NCBI GenBank assembly: GCA_045533955.1
Contig: JAZSIU010000047.1
Coordinates: forward strand, 7,014-71,013
Source of the DNA: HGM04593 sp045533955
GTDB taxonomy: Bacteria; Bacteroidota; Bacteroidia; Bacteroidales; Bacteroidaceae
Reading direction: 5' to 3'
DNA: 64,000 nucleotides
In this document: piece after piece, positions 9,206 to 17,067 of the stretch
Numbering within the stretch: the first letter of the stretch is position 1
Layout of the letters: every line of letters starts with the position of its first letter
Made by a program: the position numbers and the translations under genes
Notes under the pieces: generated by a model
What the model was told of the DNA's origin: nothing
Databases searched by the model: none
What the model saw: only the letters and a program-made list of their open reading frames with translations

Positions 9206-10267
9206 TTATTTATCCGAAAAGTCTTTTATTCGCCCCTCCTCGTCGATGCGGCAGACAAGAAGCGCTCCATCCTGCTCGGCTATAATACAGTTGTTCATTC
9301 CTATCACAACTACGCGCTTCTCCTGCATTGTGTGTACAATGCAATTGTGCGCCTCGCACAGCTCGACATTTTTCGAGATTATGGCATTGCCGTTAAGGTC
9401 GTGCGGCAGACGCTCATACAGCGAGCCCCACGTTCCGAGGTCGCTCCACCCAAAGCTCGCAGGAAAAACAAAAATCTCCTCGGCACGCTCCAAGATGGCA
9501 TAATCGACCGAGATATTGCGGCACTCGGGGAATTTTTCATTCACCATCGTCTGTTCCTGCTCGGTAAAATAATAAGGCATTATCGACTCAAATACCGAAG
9601 CAATGGGCGATTGGTACACCCTAAAAGCGTTTACAATCGTCTGCACGCTCCAGATGAAAATTCCCGAGTTCCAATAGAAATTATTCTTTGAGATATACTG
9701 CTTGGCCGTGTCAAGGTCGGGCTTCTCCTTGAACGAATCGACACGAAAGACCTCCTTGTTCGACAGCGTTGCAGTGCCCAGCACAGCCTCTATATAGCCG
9801 TAACCCGTCTCGGGACGTGTGGGCTTTATTCCCAATGTCATTATAGCATCACTCTCGGCCGCAAATTTCAGAGCCGACTTTATCACGCGTCTAAACTCAT
9901 TAACGTCTGCCACAAAATGGTCGCTGGGCGTAACCACCATATTGGCGTGCGGGTCTTTTTTCTTTATCTTCCACGCAGCATACGCAATGCAGGGCGCCGT
10001 GTTACGACGACAAGGCTCGAGCAGAATATTATCCTCGGGAATCTGAGGCAACTGCTCCCTTACAATATCGGAATAGTTTACCGAGGTAACGACCCACACA
10101 TTCTCAATGGGGCAAATATCTCCGAAACGCTCGACGGTGAGTTGCAATAGGGTTTTTCCGCATCCGAGAACATCAATAAACTGCTTGGGACACTGCGCAG
10201 TGCTTATAGGCCAGAAGCGACTGCCAATGCCTCCAGCCATAATAACAATATGATTAGACCGGCTCAT
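9206..10267 (-). CDS. manC: Mannose-1-phosphate guanylyltransferase
   Basis: Makes GDP-mannose from mannose-1-phosphate and GTP, the donor for mannosylation and the precursor of GDP-fucose. The N terminus HIVIMAGGIGSRFWPIST is the pyrophosphorylase signature, with PKQF shortly after; FKEKPD (residues 180-185) is also typical. At 353 residues it is the single-domain form without the C-terminal mannose-6-phosphate isomerase cupin. It is transcribed away from the upxY gene, with a 0.5-kb shared intergenic region containing two copies of a 33-bp promoter repeat in manC orientation. GDP-fucose made from its product could feed the GT10 fucosyltransferase at 21.2 kb (inference). Confidence 0.95.
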   Translation of the reverse strand: MSRSNHIVIMAGGIGSRFWPISTAQCPKQFIDVLGCGKTLLQLTVERFGDICPIENVWVVTSVNYSDIVREQLPQIPEDNILLEPCRRNTAPCIAYAAWKIKKKDPHANMVVTPSDHFVADVNEFRRVIKSALKFAAESDAIMTLGIKPTRPETGYGYIEAVLGTATLSNKEVFRVDSFKEKPDLDTAKQYISKNNFYWNSGIFIWSVQTIVNAFRVYQSPIASVFESIMPYYFTEQEQTMVNEKFPECRNISVDYAILERAEEIFVFPASFGWSDLGTWGSLYERLPHDLNGNAIISKNVELCEAHNCIVHTMQEKRVVVIGMNNCIIAEQDGALLVCRIDEEGRIKDFSDK

Positions 10268-10352
10268 ACCTTAAATACTTTATTCTTATATAATATTACA
10301 TAGAACAACAATTATAAACTTTTGCTTGTTGCTTATGCGAAAATACCACAAA

Positions 10353-10385
10353 TGCAGTATATGTTCGCTCGAAGAGCAAAGATAC
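10353..10385 (-). repeat. 33-bp promoter repeat, copy 1 (manC side)
   Basis: On the minus strand it begins GTATCTTTGCTC and contains the -7 element TATCTTTG (10384-10377), so it can drive manC. It is identical to the copy at 10437-10469. Confidence 0.75.
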
Positions 10386-10397
10386 AAACAAACGAGC

Positions 10398-10427
10398 GAG
10401 AAACGCAAAATTTATTTTAGCGTTTAT
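10398..10427 (-). repeat. Spacer hairpin between the two promoter repeats
   Basis: On the minus strand AAACGC-T-AAAA, loop TAAA, TTTT-GCGTTT. The same architecture with AAACAC and GTGTTT arms is found at 14003-14027, so a base change in one arm is matched in the other. Confidence 0.65.
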
Positions 10428-10436
10428 CACAGCGAG

Positions 10437-10469
10437 TGCAGTATATGTTCGCTCGAAGAGCAAAGATAC
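10437..10469 (-). repeat. 33-bp promoter repeat, copy 2
   Basis: Exact duplicate of 10353-10385, displaced by 84 bases, with a -7 element TATCTTTG at 10468-10461 on the minus strand. Confidence 0.75.
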
Positions 10470-10660
10470 TATAAAAATATCAATTTATAAACTTTTAATA
10501 CATATATTTAGAAGAAACAGAATTTAATTGCGTATCAGCATTAGAAGTTCCGGCTCTGACCCATTTTAATCCTTTCTATTCCATTTTACTCCATTTGCAA
10601 CAATTTATATAAATTTTACAACATTTAATCAAATAAAATGTTTTTATATAAACTTTTTCG
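10470..10660. other. AT-rich intergenic stretch between divergent capsule genes
   Basis: No gene is seen. It separates the manC promoter repeats from the upxY promoter palindrome and holds a weak hairpin (AACATTT/AAATGTT type, about 10617-10642). Confidence 0.5.
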
Positions 10661-10686
10661 TATATTTGCGGTAAACCGCGAATATA
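10661..10686 (+). promoter_or_regulatory. Palindromic promoter of upxY
   Basis: 26-bp inverted repeat: left arm TATATTTGCGG (contains the -7 element TATATTTG), centre TAAA, right arm CCGCGAATATA. Only one position is not Watson-Crick paired (T/G). Flanking CTTTTT and AAAAAG extend the symmetry. Confidence 0.75.
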
Positions 10687-10703
10687 AAAAAAGTTACACT
10701 ACG

Positions 10704-10721
10704 CGCAATCTAACAATTGCG
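10704..10721 (+). promoter_or_regulatory. Hairpin in the upxY leader
   Basis: CGCAAT, loop CTAACA, ATTGCG, in the roughly 100-base untranslated leader of the antiterminator gene. Leaders of capsule operons are where UpxY proteins act, so this may be part of a recognition element. Confidence 0.45.
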
Positions 10722-10788
10722 TTATTTATATGTAGAGTTATTTACAAGCTATAAAGAACGAAAGAAACCGTTTTATACAATCCGTGCA

Positions 10789-11358
10789 ATGCCTCAGACA
10801 ACAGAGACAGAACAGCAAAAAGAGTGGTTCGTGCTACGGGTAACCTACCAGCGCGAGCTATCGGCCAAAGCGAAATTAGACGCTCTGGGCATTGCTTGTT
10901 TTGTTCCCACAAAAGTTGTACGCAAGCTCGAAAAAAGCGGAAAGTATGTAAAAAAGAGAGTGTCGGCCCTGCACAACTACATTTTTGTAAATAGCACAAG
11001 AAGCTGCATTGACAACATCAAGTTAAGCAAAATACCGTGGCTCAGATATGTAATCGACCACAAGCGCGATAATACAAAAAGCACAGTGCTCACCGTCCCC
11101 GAGAAGCAGATGCTCGATTTTATAGCAGTTGCCGGTAGCGACGACGAGCATATAGAGTACATAAGCGAAGAGGAGATAAATTTCAGCCGCGGCGAAAGGG
11201 TGCGCATACTCGGCGGCCCATTCGAGGGAGTTGAAGGAATATTTATGAAAATTAACAATAAAAGAGGACGTTGCGTCGTTGTAAAAATAGAAGGAATTAC
11301 AGCCGTTGCAACAACCACTATACCCTCGATTTTAGTCGAGAAAATAGAACAACAGTAA
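10789..11358 (+). CDS. UpxY-type transcription antiterminator (NusG family)
   Basis: A 189-residue NusG paralogue. The NGN domain is residues about 12-110 (KEWFVLRVTYQRELSAKAKL, LHNYIFVN), and the C-terminal KOW-like part contains GERVRILGGPFEGVEGIFMKI. UpxY proteins bind RNA polymerase and prevent early termination in the long leader of capsular polysaccharide operons. The ATG at 10789 is chosen; the in-frame TTG at 10717 falls in the leader hairpin region. It is followed after 48 bases by a WecA-like transferase, as expected for the start of a polysaccharide locus, but only one such gene follows before a terminator, so this is a very short locus or a remnant. Confidence 0.88.
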   Translation: MPQTTETEQQKEWFVLRVTYQRELSAKAKLDALGIACFVPTKVVRKLEKSGKYVKKRVSALHNYIFVNSTRSCIDNIKLSKIPWLRYVIDHKRDNTKSTVLTVPEKQMLDFIAVAGSDDEHIEYISEEEINFSRGERVRILGGPFEGVEGIFMKINNKRGRCVVVKIEGITAVATTTIPSILVEKIEQQ

Positions 11359-11406
11359 ACGAGAGAAATAACATAAAAAAACACAAAAGAAAAAGAGAGT
11401 AACAAA

Positions 11407-12570
11407 ATGTCGATACTTTATCATCTAATAATTCCTTTTTTGGTAGCATTTTTAGCAACATTATGGATTCACCCAAAGGTGCTAAAGATTGCCATAATGA
11501 AGAATCTTGTCGATAACCCCGATGCACGCAAACTACAACGCCGCCCCACCCCCGTGATGGGAGGATTAGCCGTCTTTTTCGGCCTACTGATAGGAATGTG
11601 TGCTTCGCAGCTCATCACCAAAGACTATATGTTCATATATCTGGCCGCAATGTCAATTATGCTCTACACGGGTACGATAGACGACATTCTCGACCTCTCG
11701 CCGAGGCTCAGATTCGCCATTGAGATTGCCGTTGTTGTGCTGCTGATGGTAGTAACCAACCACTCAGTGAATAATTTCTTCGGGCTGTGGGGTGTTTACA
11801 GCATCCCCTATTGGTGCGCAGTGCCGCTTACCATAGTAGCCGCCGTCGGAATAATAAATGCCATAAACCTTATTGACGGCGTCAACGGCCTCTCGACGGG
11901 ATTCTGTGTGATGGCCTGCTCGCTGTTTGCAATATTATTTGTACTCTCGGACAATATTCCGATGGCAATAATCGCAATGTCGGCAGCCGGTGCAATAATT
12001 CCTTTCTTTCTGCATAATGTCTTTGGGTACAACACCCGTATGTTCATCGGCGACGGCGGCGCGCTTGTAATGGGAATAATAATGTCTATTTTCATTATGA
12101 ACATTCTGTGTACAAATTCACTGAGTAGCGAGCTTGCCGACAAGAATATTGGACTTATTCCCTTCTGCCTTGCGGTTCTCTCAGTGCCCGTGTTCGACAC
12201 GCTGCGCGTAATGTCGATGCGCATAATACGCGGAACATCGCCTTTCAATGCCGATAAAACCCATTTGCACCACCTATTTATCGACCTCGGATTCTCGCAC
12301 ATTGGAACTACATTCTCTATCCTCAGCCTGAATACTTTTGTTGTTCTTTGCTGGCTTGCAGCTTACCTGTTGGGCGCATCGGTAGATGTTCAGCTTTATG
12401 TAGTTCTATTCTTCAGCATACTTATTACTTTTGTATTCTACCGTTTCACGCGTGTACAGATAAGGAAAAACACAAAAGTCTATAAAATATTGCACTCTAT
12501 CAGCAAATTCAGCCATTTTGAGAAAAAGAATTTCTGGAAAAAGTTAGAGACTTTTATTGATAAAATCTAA
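11407..12570 (+). CDS. Polyprenyl-phosphate N-acetylhexosamine-1-phosphate transferase (WecA/MraY family)
   Basis: A multi-spanning membrane enzyme of 387 residues that loads the first sugar phosphate on undecaprenyl phosphate. Visible family motifs are RRPTPVMGG, GTIDDILDLSP (Asp pair), INLIDGVNGLSTG, MFIGDGGALVMG and the HLHH motif in KTHLHHLFIDLGFSH. About ten hydrophobic helices are present. It lies downstream of upxY, probably on the same transcript, and ends at a strong terminator. In Bacteroidales this type of enzyme starts capsule or O-antigen repeat units. The sugar specificity cannot be read from sequence. Confidence 0.92.
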   Translation: MSILYHLIIPFLVAFLATLWIHPKVLKIAIMKNLVDNPDARKLQRRPTPVMGGLAVFFGLLIGMCASQLITKDYMFIYLAAMSIMLYTGTIDDILDLSPRLRFAIEIAVVVLLMVVTNHSVNNFFGLWGVYSIPYWCAVPLTIVAAVGIINAINLIDGVNGLSTGFCVMACSLFAILFVLSDNIPMAIIAMSAAGAIIPFFLHNVFGYNTRMFIGDGGALVMGIIMSIFIMNILCTNSLSSELADKNIGLIPFCLAVLSVPVFDTLRVMSMRIIRGTSPFNADKTHLHHLFIDLGFSHIGTTFSILSLNTFVVLCWLAAYLLGASVDVQLYVVLFFSILITFVFYRFTRVQIRKNTKVYKILHSISKFSHFEKKNFWKKLETFIDKI

Positions 12571-12589
12571 ACAAACATTAAGAATCTAA

Positions 12590-12630
12590 AATAACAGCCT
12601 GCAACAGGTAATCTGTTGCAGGCTGTTATT
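12590..12630 (+). terminator. Terminator after the WecA-like gene
   Basis: AATAACAGCCTGCAACAG pairs perfectly with CTGTTGCAGGCTGTTATT around a 5-base loop. Confidence 0.9.
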
Positions 12631-12661
12631 TATTGTCAGAGCAATAAAGCCCCAGCTTTTT

Positions 12662-13903
12662 TTAGTAGCTGAAATTTATCTGCTGCACGGCTATGAGCTT
12701 ATCGTATCGGGCACCAAACTCACGATGATAAACAAAGATGAGATACTCATTTTCGGTGTTAAAAAAATCGCCCTCGGCGGCAGAGGTCAGCGCCTTGCTG
12801 TGGCCTTCGGGCAGCCACACGTAACGATAGTTGTGAACGCCGAATTTCATCAGTTGCGAGCTTAGATAGGCCCCCGAGGCATAGTCGTAAACAAGAATAT
12901 TGCTATCGGTAAAAACATTGCCCCAATAATCGCCCAAAAGATAATAGTTGCCACCGCTGCGAAAGGGAGCATCAAGTCTGAAATGAACAAGGGCATAGTC
13001 GGCCTCAATGGCACTGCCATAGCCCTCGAGGGTGTTTGTGTAGAAGCGTCCATTCTCGTCGCGGGCATTAGTGTAGGAACGCGAAGGAGCATCGGCGTAG
13101 AGTTCGGCGTGATAACAGGGGTCAAGAAAAACAATGCGCTCCACGTTCATTCCCGGACGATGCGGGTCGGTGAGTTCGAATCGTCGATACTCGTTACCTG
13201 CATCGAATATAAGTTCCCTTTTATGAACATATTCCAAGCGGTCGGCCGTAATATACGTGGGCTTTATCGCCTCGACAAAATTATCGAGGCGGCGATTCTG
13301 AAACACTCTTACTTTCACATCGGTTGCCGGCGATGATATATTATAGCCAGCATAATCGACCACAAAGCTAAGCTGCTGATGAGTATTGTTGCGGTCAATC
13401 TCTGTATCGGAGCTCACGCGGGCCTCGACCCTGACGCGCGGCTCCACCACCGCAAAGCCAAATACCGCCACGGGCGAAGAGCCGCCGGCCTCGTCATCGT
13501 AAATCTCGACCTTATAATTGCCCGAGACCTTTGGAGCAACATCCTCGTTGGGCAGAGAGAATTGGTAACGTGTATATAATTGTGTAGTATTTTCGGAATT
13601 TTGCCAATCGTCGATGGGACGGTCGTTGAAGCCCTCGAGATAATCTATCGGCATAAGCTCCGAGGCCGACCAATCGGCAGCGCAGTGCACCAGACGATAG
13701 GTGTAACGGCGATAGGTGTGCGAGAGCTCGTCGAACGAGAAGAGAATCTCGTCGTCGCTGTCGAGATTCAGCACAGGGGGTGCCCCCCACTGCTCGTTCA
13801 CCTCCATTTGCAGGGAGCGAATATTGGAGGCGTACGAGCGCGTAAATTGCGCGGCGAGCGTCAAAGGCAGCAAAGAAAAGAGAAAGAATAGTATTCTGAG
13901 CAT
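12662..13903 (-). CDS. Type IX secretion plug protein (DUF5103)
   Basis: A 413-residue exported protein with a signal peptide (MLRILFFLFSLLPLTLAAQ). The N-terminal beta domain includes LNSDDEILFSFDELS-like sequence and the YTYRLVHCAADW motif, and the C-terminal part contains NYYLLGDYWG and RYVWLPEGHS. This is the family found as a plug on the periplasmic side of the SprA translocon in T9SS. Its presence agrees with two proteins in this window that carry T9SS sorting tails. It stands alone on the minus strand, convergent with the WecA-like gene and divergent from the DUF1460 gene. Confidence 0.85.
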   Translation of the reverse strand: MLRILFFLFSLLPLTLAAQFTRSYASNIRSLQMEVNEQWGAPPVLNLDSDDEILFSFDELSHTYRRYTYRLVHCAADWSASELMPIDYLEGFNDRPIDDWQNSENTTQLYTRYQFSLPNEDVAPKVSGNYKVEIYDDEAGGSSPVAVFGFAVVEPRVRVEARVSSDTEIDRNNTHQQLSFVVDYAGYNISSPATDVKVRVFQNRRLDNFVEAIKPTYITADRLEYVHKRELIFDAGNEYRRFELTDPHRPGMNVERIVFLDPCYHAELYADAPSRSYTNARDENGRFYTNTLEGYGSAIEADYALVHFRLDAPFRSGGNYYLLGDYWGNVFTDSNILVYDYASGAYLSSQLMKFGVHNYRYVWLPEGHSKALTSAAEGDFFNTENEYLIFVYHREFGARYDKLIAVQQINFSY

Positions 13904-13958
13904 AGATGTTTTTTTCTTATTTCGTTGCTAAGTTAAGCAAATAAACCGAAAAAGTGCG

Positions 13959-13984
13959 TATATTTATTGTAAACAGTGAATATA
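13959..13984 (+). repeat. 26-bp palindrome with TAAA centre, array unit 1
   Basis: Left arm TATATTTATTG, centre TAAA, right arm CAGTGAATATA. First of three such palindromes spaced 84 and 85 bases apart. Confidence 0.7.
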
Positions 13985-14002
13985 TACTGCACTCGCTGTG
14001 AT

Positions 14003-14028
14003 AAACACTAAAATAAATTTTGTGTTTC
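14003..14028 (+). repeat. Spacer hairpin 1 of the palindrome array
   Basis: AAACAC-T-AAAA, centre TAAA (14014-14017), TTTT-GTGTTT. One T bulges from the left arm. Confidence 0.65.
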
Positions 14029-14042
14029 TCGCTCGCATTTTA

Positions 14043-14068
14043 AATATTTGAGATAAATCTCGAATATA
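14043..14068 (+). repeat. 26-bp palindrome, array unit 2
   Basis: Left arm AATATTTGAGA, centre TAAA, right arm TCTCGAATATA; 84 bases after unit 1. Confidence 0.7.
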
Positions 14069-14085
14069 CACTGCGCTCGCTGTGT

Positions 14086-14112
14086 AAAATATTGAAGTAA
14101 ACTTCATATTTT
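14086..14112 (+). repeat. Spacer hairpin 2 of the palindrome array
   Basis: AAATAT-T-GAAG, centre TAAA (14098-14101), CTTC-ATATTT. It has the same T bulge as spacer hairpin 1 but completely different arm sequence. Confidence 0.65.
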
Positions 14113-14127
14113 TCGCTCGCTTGTTCG

Positions 14128-14153
14128 TATATTTGCTGCAAACAGTAAATATA
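14128..14153 (+). promoter_or_regulatory. Palindromic promoter of the DUF1460 gene, array unit 3
   Basis: Left arm TATATTTGCTG holds the -7 element TATATTTG; centre CAAA; right arm CAGTAAATATA. It ends 9 bases before the ATG. Confidence 0.75.
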
Positions 14154-14162
14154 ACCCACAAG

Positions 14163-15005
14163 ATGAGAGCAGCCCGAAGAATAATAACCACTATAACACT
14201 GCTTACTCTCTGCGCAGCCGCCGTAGCACAGAGAGTATATACCCCGCACGACAGCACCTACATTGAAAAAGTGCTGCGCGAGTGTACACAATCGGCCTCG
14301 ACACTCGAGGTTGCTTCGCACTTCTTGGCGCGTCCTTACGTTGCATCCACGCTCGATAGTTGCACAAGAGAGAGGCTCGTCGTAAATACCCGTTCATTCG
14401 ACTGCACAACTTTTGTCGAGACTATCACAGCCATTACACTGACCGCACGCAGTGGCGGGGATAATAATTTCGACTGCTTCTGCAGCACACTCTGCAATCT
14501 ACGCTACCGCAGCGGCCTGTGCGATGGCTATGCGAGCCGCCTGCACTATATTTCGCAGTGGATTACCGACAGTGCAAAAAAAGGCAAAATAGACGAGATT
14601 ATCACCGACGCACACACAGCCACCCAATGGCTGAACCTCAATTTTATGAGCAGCCACCCCGGCAGCTACCCGCAACTAAAGGCCGATGAGACGCTTCTCT
14701 CCCGCATCCGTGAGTACGAAAAGCCCTTCCGCGGCACAGCAATAAAATACATTCCCAAGAGCGCGTTAAACGGCGGACGCGACAGATTATGCATCGAGGA
14801 TGGCGATATTTTGGCCATAGTAACCTCTATCGAAGGGCTCGACGTCAGCCACATTGGCTTTGCAAAATGGATAGACGGCCATCTGCACCTTGTACACGCA
14901 TCAAGCGCGGTGGGAGCGACAATTGTCGATGAGCAGACGCTATACAACTATATGCGCACGAAAAAGAAGAATCTGGGCGTGCGGGTCTTCAGACTTCAGA
15001 GATAA
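14163..15005 (+). CDS. DUF1460 N-acetylmuramoyl-L-alanine amidase-like protein
   Basis: A 280-residue exported protein with signal peptide (IITTITLLTLCAAAVAQ). The DUF1460 family has an NlpC/P60-like cysteine hydrolase fold that cleaves the L-Ala amide of murein fragments. The catalytic Cys is in RSFDCTTFVETI and the His in DVSHIGFAKW. The start at 14163 gives a normal signal peptide; a more upstream start would run into the promoter palindrome. The gene has a striking promoter array of three 26-bp palindromes. Its last 10 bases overlap, tail to tail, with the CDP-glycerol transferase gene on the other strand. Confidence 0.88.
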   Translation: MRAARRIITTITLLTLCAAAVAQRVYTPHDSTYIEKVLRECTQSASTLEVASHFLARPYVASTLDSCTRERLVVNTRSFDCTTFVETITAITLTARSGGDNNFDCFCSTLCNLRYRSGLCDGYASRLHYISQWITDSAKKGKIDEIITDAHTATQWLNLNFMSSHPGSYPQLKADETLLSRIREYEKPFRGTAIKYIPKSALNGGRDRLCIEDGDILAIVTSIEGLDVSHIGFAKWIDGHLHLVHASSAVGATIVDEQTLYNYMRTKKKNLGVRVFRLQR

Positions 15006-16063
15006 AATTTTCCAGTTGCCTTATATACCTGCCAACGCATTTTCAGTCTGCGCACAAGATTCAACGGCTTTTTTTTGAGCCGTCCCTTGTGGTGGGCAAT
15101 AAAGTCATCGACGGCATCGAGCACGCGCGCCGAATTTTGTCCGTCGCGGTGTCCCTCGTGATGCGCCGTGTAAGCAAAAATTTTATCCATCAGTTCTTTT
15201 GGACGTGTAAGCGCCTTTTCAATAGCCGGGCCAATCTCTTCCTCGCAGCGAACATCCAGCAAGAAATCTCCGGGACGCGTGTTTCTGTACGTAACCACAG
15301 GCTTATCCATAAGCATAAACTCGACTATTATGGACGAGGTGTCGCACAACAGCACATCTGCTTTTCGATAGGTGTTTGCGCCGTCAATATCGCGGAAAAT
15401 CTGCACATTTTTATGTTTTTCGGCCATAGCCATATAGTCGGCAATAAGCCGAGGGTCGTTCAGCTTTGGGTGAAAAGTAATAATCCAATCCCACTCCTTT
15501 GCCGAAGCTAATTTTTCAATCTGCGGCAACAGTATCGCAGCCGATGAGATTCCCTTTGTAAAGGTTGTTCCATAGAGGATTGTGGGACGATGGCTGCGCC
15601 GAATGGGCTGTGAGGGCTCGGTGTAAAAATCATCTACCTTACACCACCCCGTCTCATAGACCTTGAAGAATCCAAGCTCGGCCTCGAGTTTTTTGAATTG
15701 CGGTGTGCTGCTGGGCCCCTGCGTACAATAAATATCGAACCATCCGCGGATGGAGAAATGGTCATCGCGCGTCTGGGAGCGTTTATTTATCGGGTAGCCG
15801 TGAAAAAGAGCCACTTTTACGCCGGGGAAAAAGTCGTAAATGTAATTACCCGGGGCAAAGACAGCTATGGGCGAATATTGCATCACCTCCTCTATCGTGT
15901 GCAGCCTTTTTTCGTTATCTGAGAGCCGGTCGGGGCAGCCGTCCTCAAGGAACCACGCAACCTCGTCGCCCCTGCGCCAAATTTCCCTCTGCAAAGGACG
16001 TAATATTGTATATGAATATGATAATGTTACAAAAAACAGATATCGCTTGCCCATATAATCCAT
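14996..16063 (-). CDS. CDP-glycerol glycerophosphotransferase family protein
   Basis: About 355 residues, single GT-B type domain of the TagB/TagF family, which transfers glycerol phosphate or a related polyol phosphate from a CDP donor. Recognisable parts are VALFHGYPINK near residue 85, PTILYGTTFTKG, TFHPKLND, and LCDTSSIIVEFMLMDKPVVTYRNT, the family signature with the conserved DTSS. A GTG at 16117 would add 18 residues; the ATG at 16063 (MDYMGKRYLFF) or 16054 is preferred because Bacteroidota rarely use GTG. The gene is single, without other teichoic acid genes nearby. In a Gram-negative it may add a phosphoglycerol substituent to a capsule or LPS glycan. Confidence 0.85.
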   Translation of the reverse strand: MDYMGKRYLFFVTLSYSYTILRPLQREIWRRGDEVAWFLEDGCPDRLSDNEKRLHTIEEVMQYSPIAVFAPGNYIYDFFPGVKVALFHGYPINKRSQTRDDHFSIRGWFDIYCTQGPSSTPQFKKLEAELGFFKVYETGWCKVDDFYTEPSQPIRRSHRPTILYGTTFTKGISSAAILLPQIEKLASAKEWDWIITFHPKLNDPRLIADYMAMAEKHKNVQIFRDIDGANTYRKADVLLCDTSSIIVEFMLMDKPVVTYRNTRPGDFLLDVRCEEEIGPAIEKALTRPKELMDKIFAYTAHHEGHRDGQNSARVLDAVDDFIAHHKGRLKKKPLNLVRRLKMRWQVYKATGKFYL

Positions 16064-16147
16064 TATTTTATGTTTCTTTAATAATAAATGCCGACGGATG
16101 AATCTCTCGACACTCACACACCGCTAACGGTTCCTATTAAATAATAT

Positions 16148-16192
16148 AAAACAATCGCATAGGCCACAGAGAGAGCATACGCGATTGTTATT
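16148..16192 (-). terminator. Terminator after the OmpA lipoprotein gene
   Basis: On the minus strand AACAATCGC pairs with GCGATTGTT, followed by TTAT. Confidence 0.75.
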
Positions 16193-16209
16193 CAATCTAA
16201 AAAAAAGTC

Positions 16210-16899
16210 TTATTCGAGTTGTCCGCTCTTGGCAGCGTTAATCATAGCCTCGCTGGCATACATATAAACCTCGACACGACGATTCTGTGCACGTCCTGCG
16301 GCTGTTGAGTTGTCGGCAACAGGCTCTTTAGAGCCGAATCCCTCGACATTCTTAATCTGCTTCGACGACACACCGAGAGACTTCAGATACTCGGCCACAG
16401 AATTGGCACGGTTCATCGAGAGAGGGTCGTTGATGGCGTCGCTACCCGTCGAATCGGTGTGTCCGAAGATGGCAACGTCGGCATCGTTATACTCTTTGAG
16501 CACCTGAGCAAACTGCGCGAGGTTCTTCTTGGCTGCGTCGTTAAGATTGTACTTGTTTGTAGCAAAAAGAACACCCGAGTCGAACGTAACCTTTACGGCT
16601 GTAAGATTATTGGCATCGGTAATAGTCTCAACAGTAGCACTCTGAATCTCGGCAGCAGCCTCGGCAGCCTTGTCCATACGACGACCGATTATGGCACCGG
16701 TTCCTGCACCAACAGCAGTACCCACAGCAGCGCCAATGGCTTTATCGCCCGCAAAATGGCCCACCAAAAGACCAAGAGCAGCACCACCGGCAGCACCAAT
16801 CAAGCTACCTTTTGCCGTATTATTAAAAGAACTGCATCCGCTAAAAACGATGAGTGCGCACAAAGCAACACAAATTGATTTCAAAAAATTAACTTTCAT
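16210..16899 (-). CDS. OmpA-family lipoprotein with glycine zipper
   Basis: A 229-residue lipoprotein: signal peptide with lipobox FSGC (Cys 22). A glycine-zipper membrane segment follows (about residues 33-70, with GAAGGAALG and GAAVGTAVGAGTGAIIG) and then a C-terminal OmpA peptidoglycan-binding domain (about 105-220) with IFGHTDSTGSD, LSMNRANSVAEYL and GRAQNRRVEVYMY. It should tether the outer membrane to murein. The layout matches YiaD-like proteins. It has its own promoter (TATCTTCG at 16964-16957) and terminator. Confidence 0.93.
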   Translation of the reverse strand: MKVNFLKSICVALCALIVFSGCSSFNNTAKGSLIGAAGGAALGLLVGHFAGDKAIGAAVGTAVGAGTGAIIGRRMDKAAEAAAEIQSATVETITDANNLTAVKVTFDSGVLFATNKYNLNDAAKKNLAQFAQVLKEYNDADVAIFGHTDSTGSDAINDPLSMNRANSVAEYLKSLGVSSKQIKNVEGFGSKEPVADNSTAAGRAQNRRVEVYMYASEAMINAAKSGQLE

Positions 16900-16956
16900 A
16901 CCTTATATAATTTATTTAGTAACCATTGCTTAACCTTAAATACTCAAGACCTGCGG

Positions 16957-16964
16957 CGAAGATA
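16957..16964 (-). promoter_or_regulatory. Promoter -7 element of the OmpA gene
   Basis: TATCTTCG followed by CC on the minus strand, 58 bases before the ATG. Confidence 0.6.
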
Positions 16965-17020
16965 CGAAAAAAATCTCTTATAACAACACCGAACACAGAG
17001 CGTATATAAATATATTTTTG

Positions 17021-17028
17021 TATTTTTG
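17021..17028 (+). promoter_or_regulatory. proS promoter -7 element
   Basis: TATTTTTG followed by C, 39 bases before the chosen ATG. Confidence 0.6.
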
Positions 17029-17067
17029 CAAAAATATAGTGCGAAGATACAAAAAACAAACAATAAT

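Noticed and set aside
10353..10469. Two identical 33-bp repeats that look like a small CRISPR array
   Set aside because: Only two copies, each with a promoter -7 element, and the stretch between them is itself a repeat family hairpin found elsewhere; no cas genes.
10717..10788. Upstream TTG start for the UpxY gene
   Set aside because: It would start in the leader hairpin and add residues not found in the family; the ATG at 10789 fits the NusG N-terminal domain.
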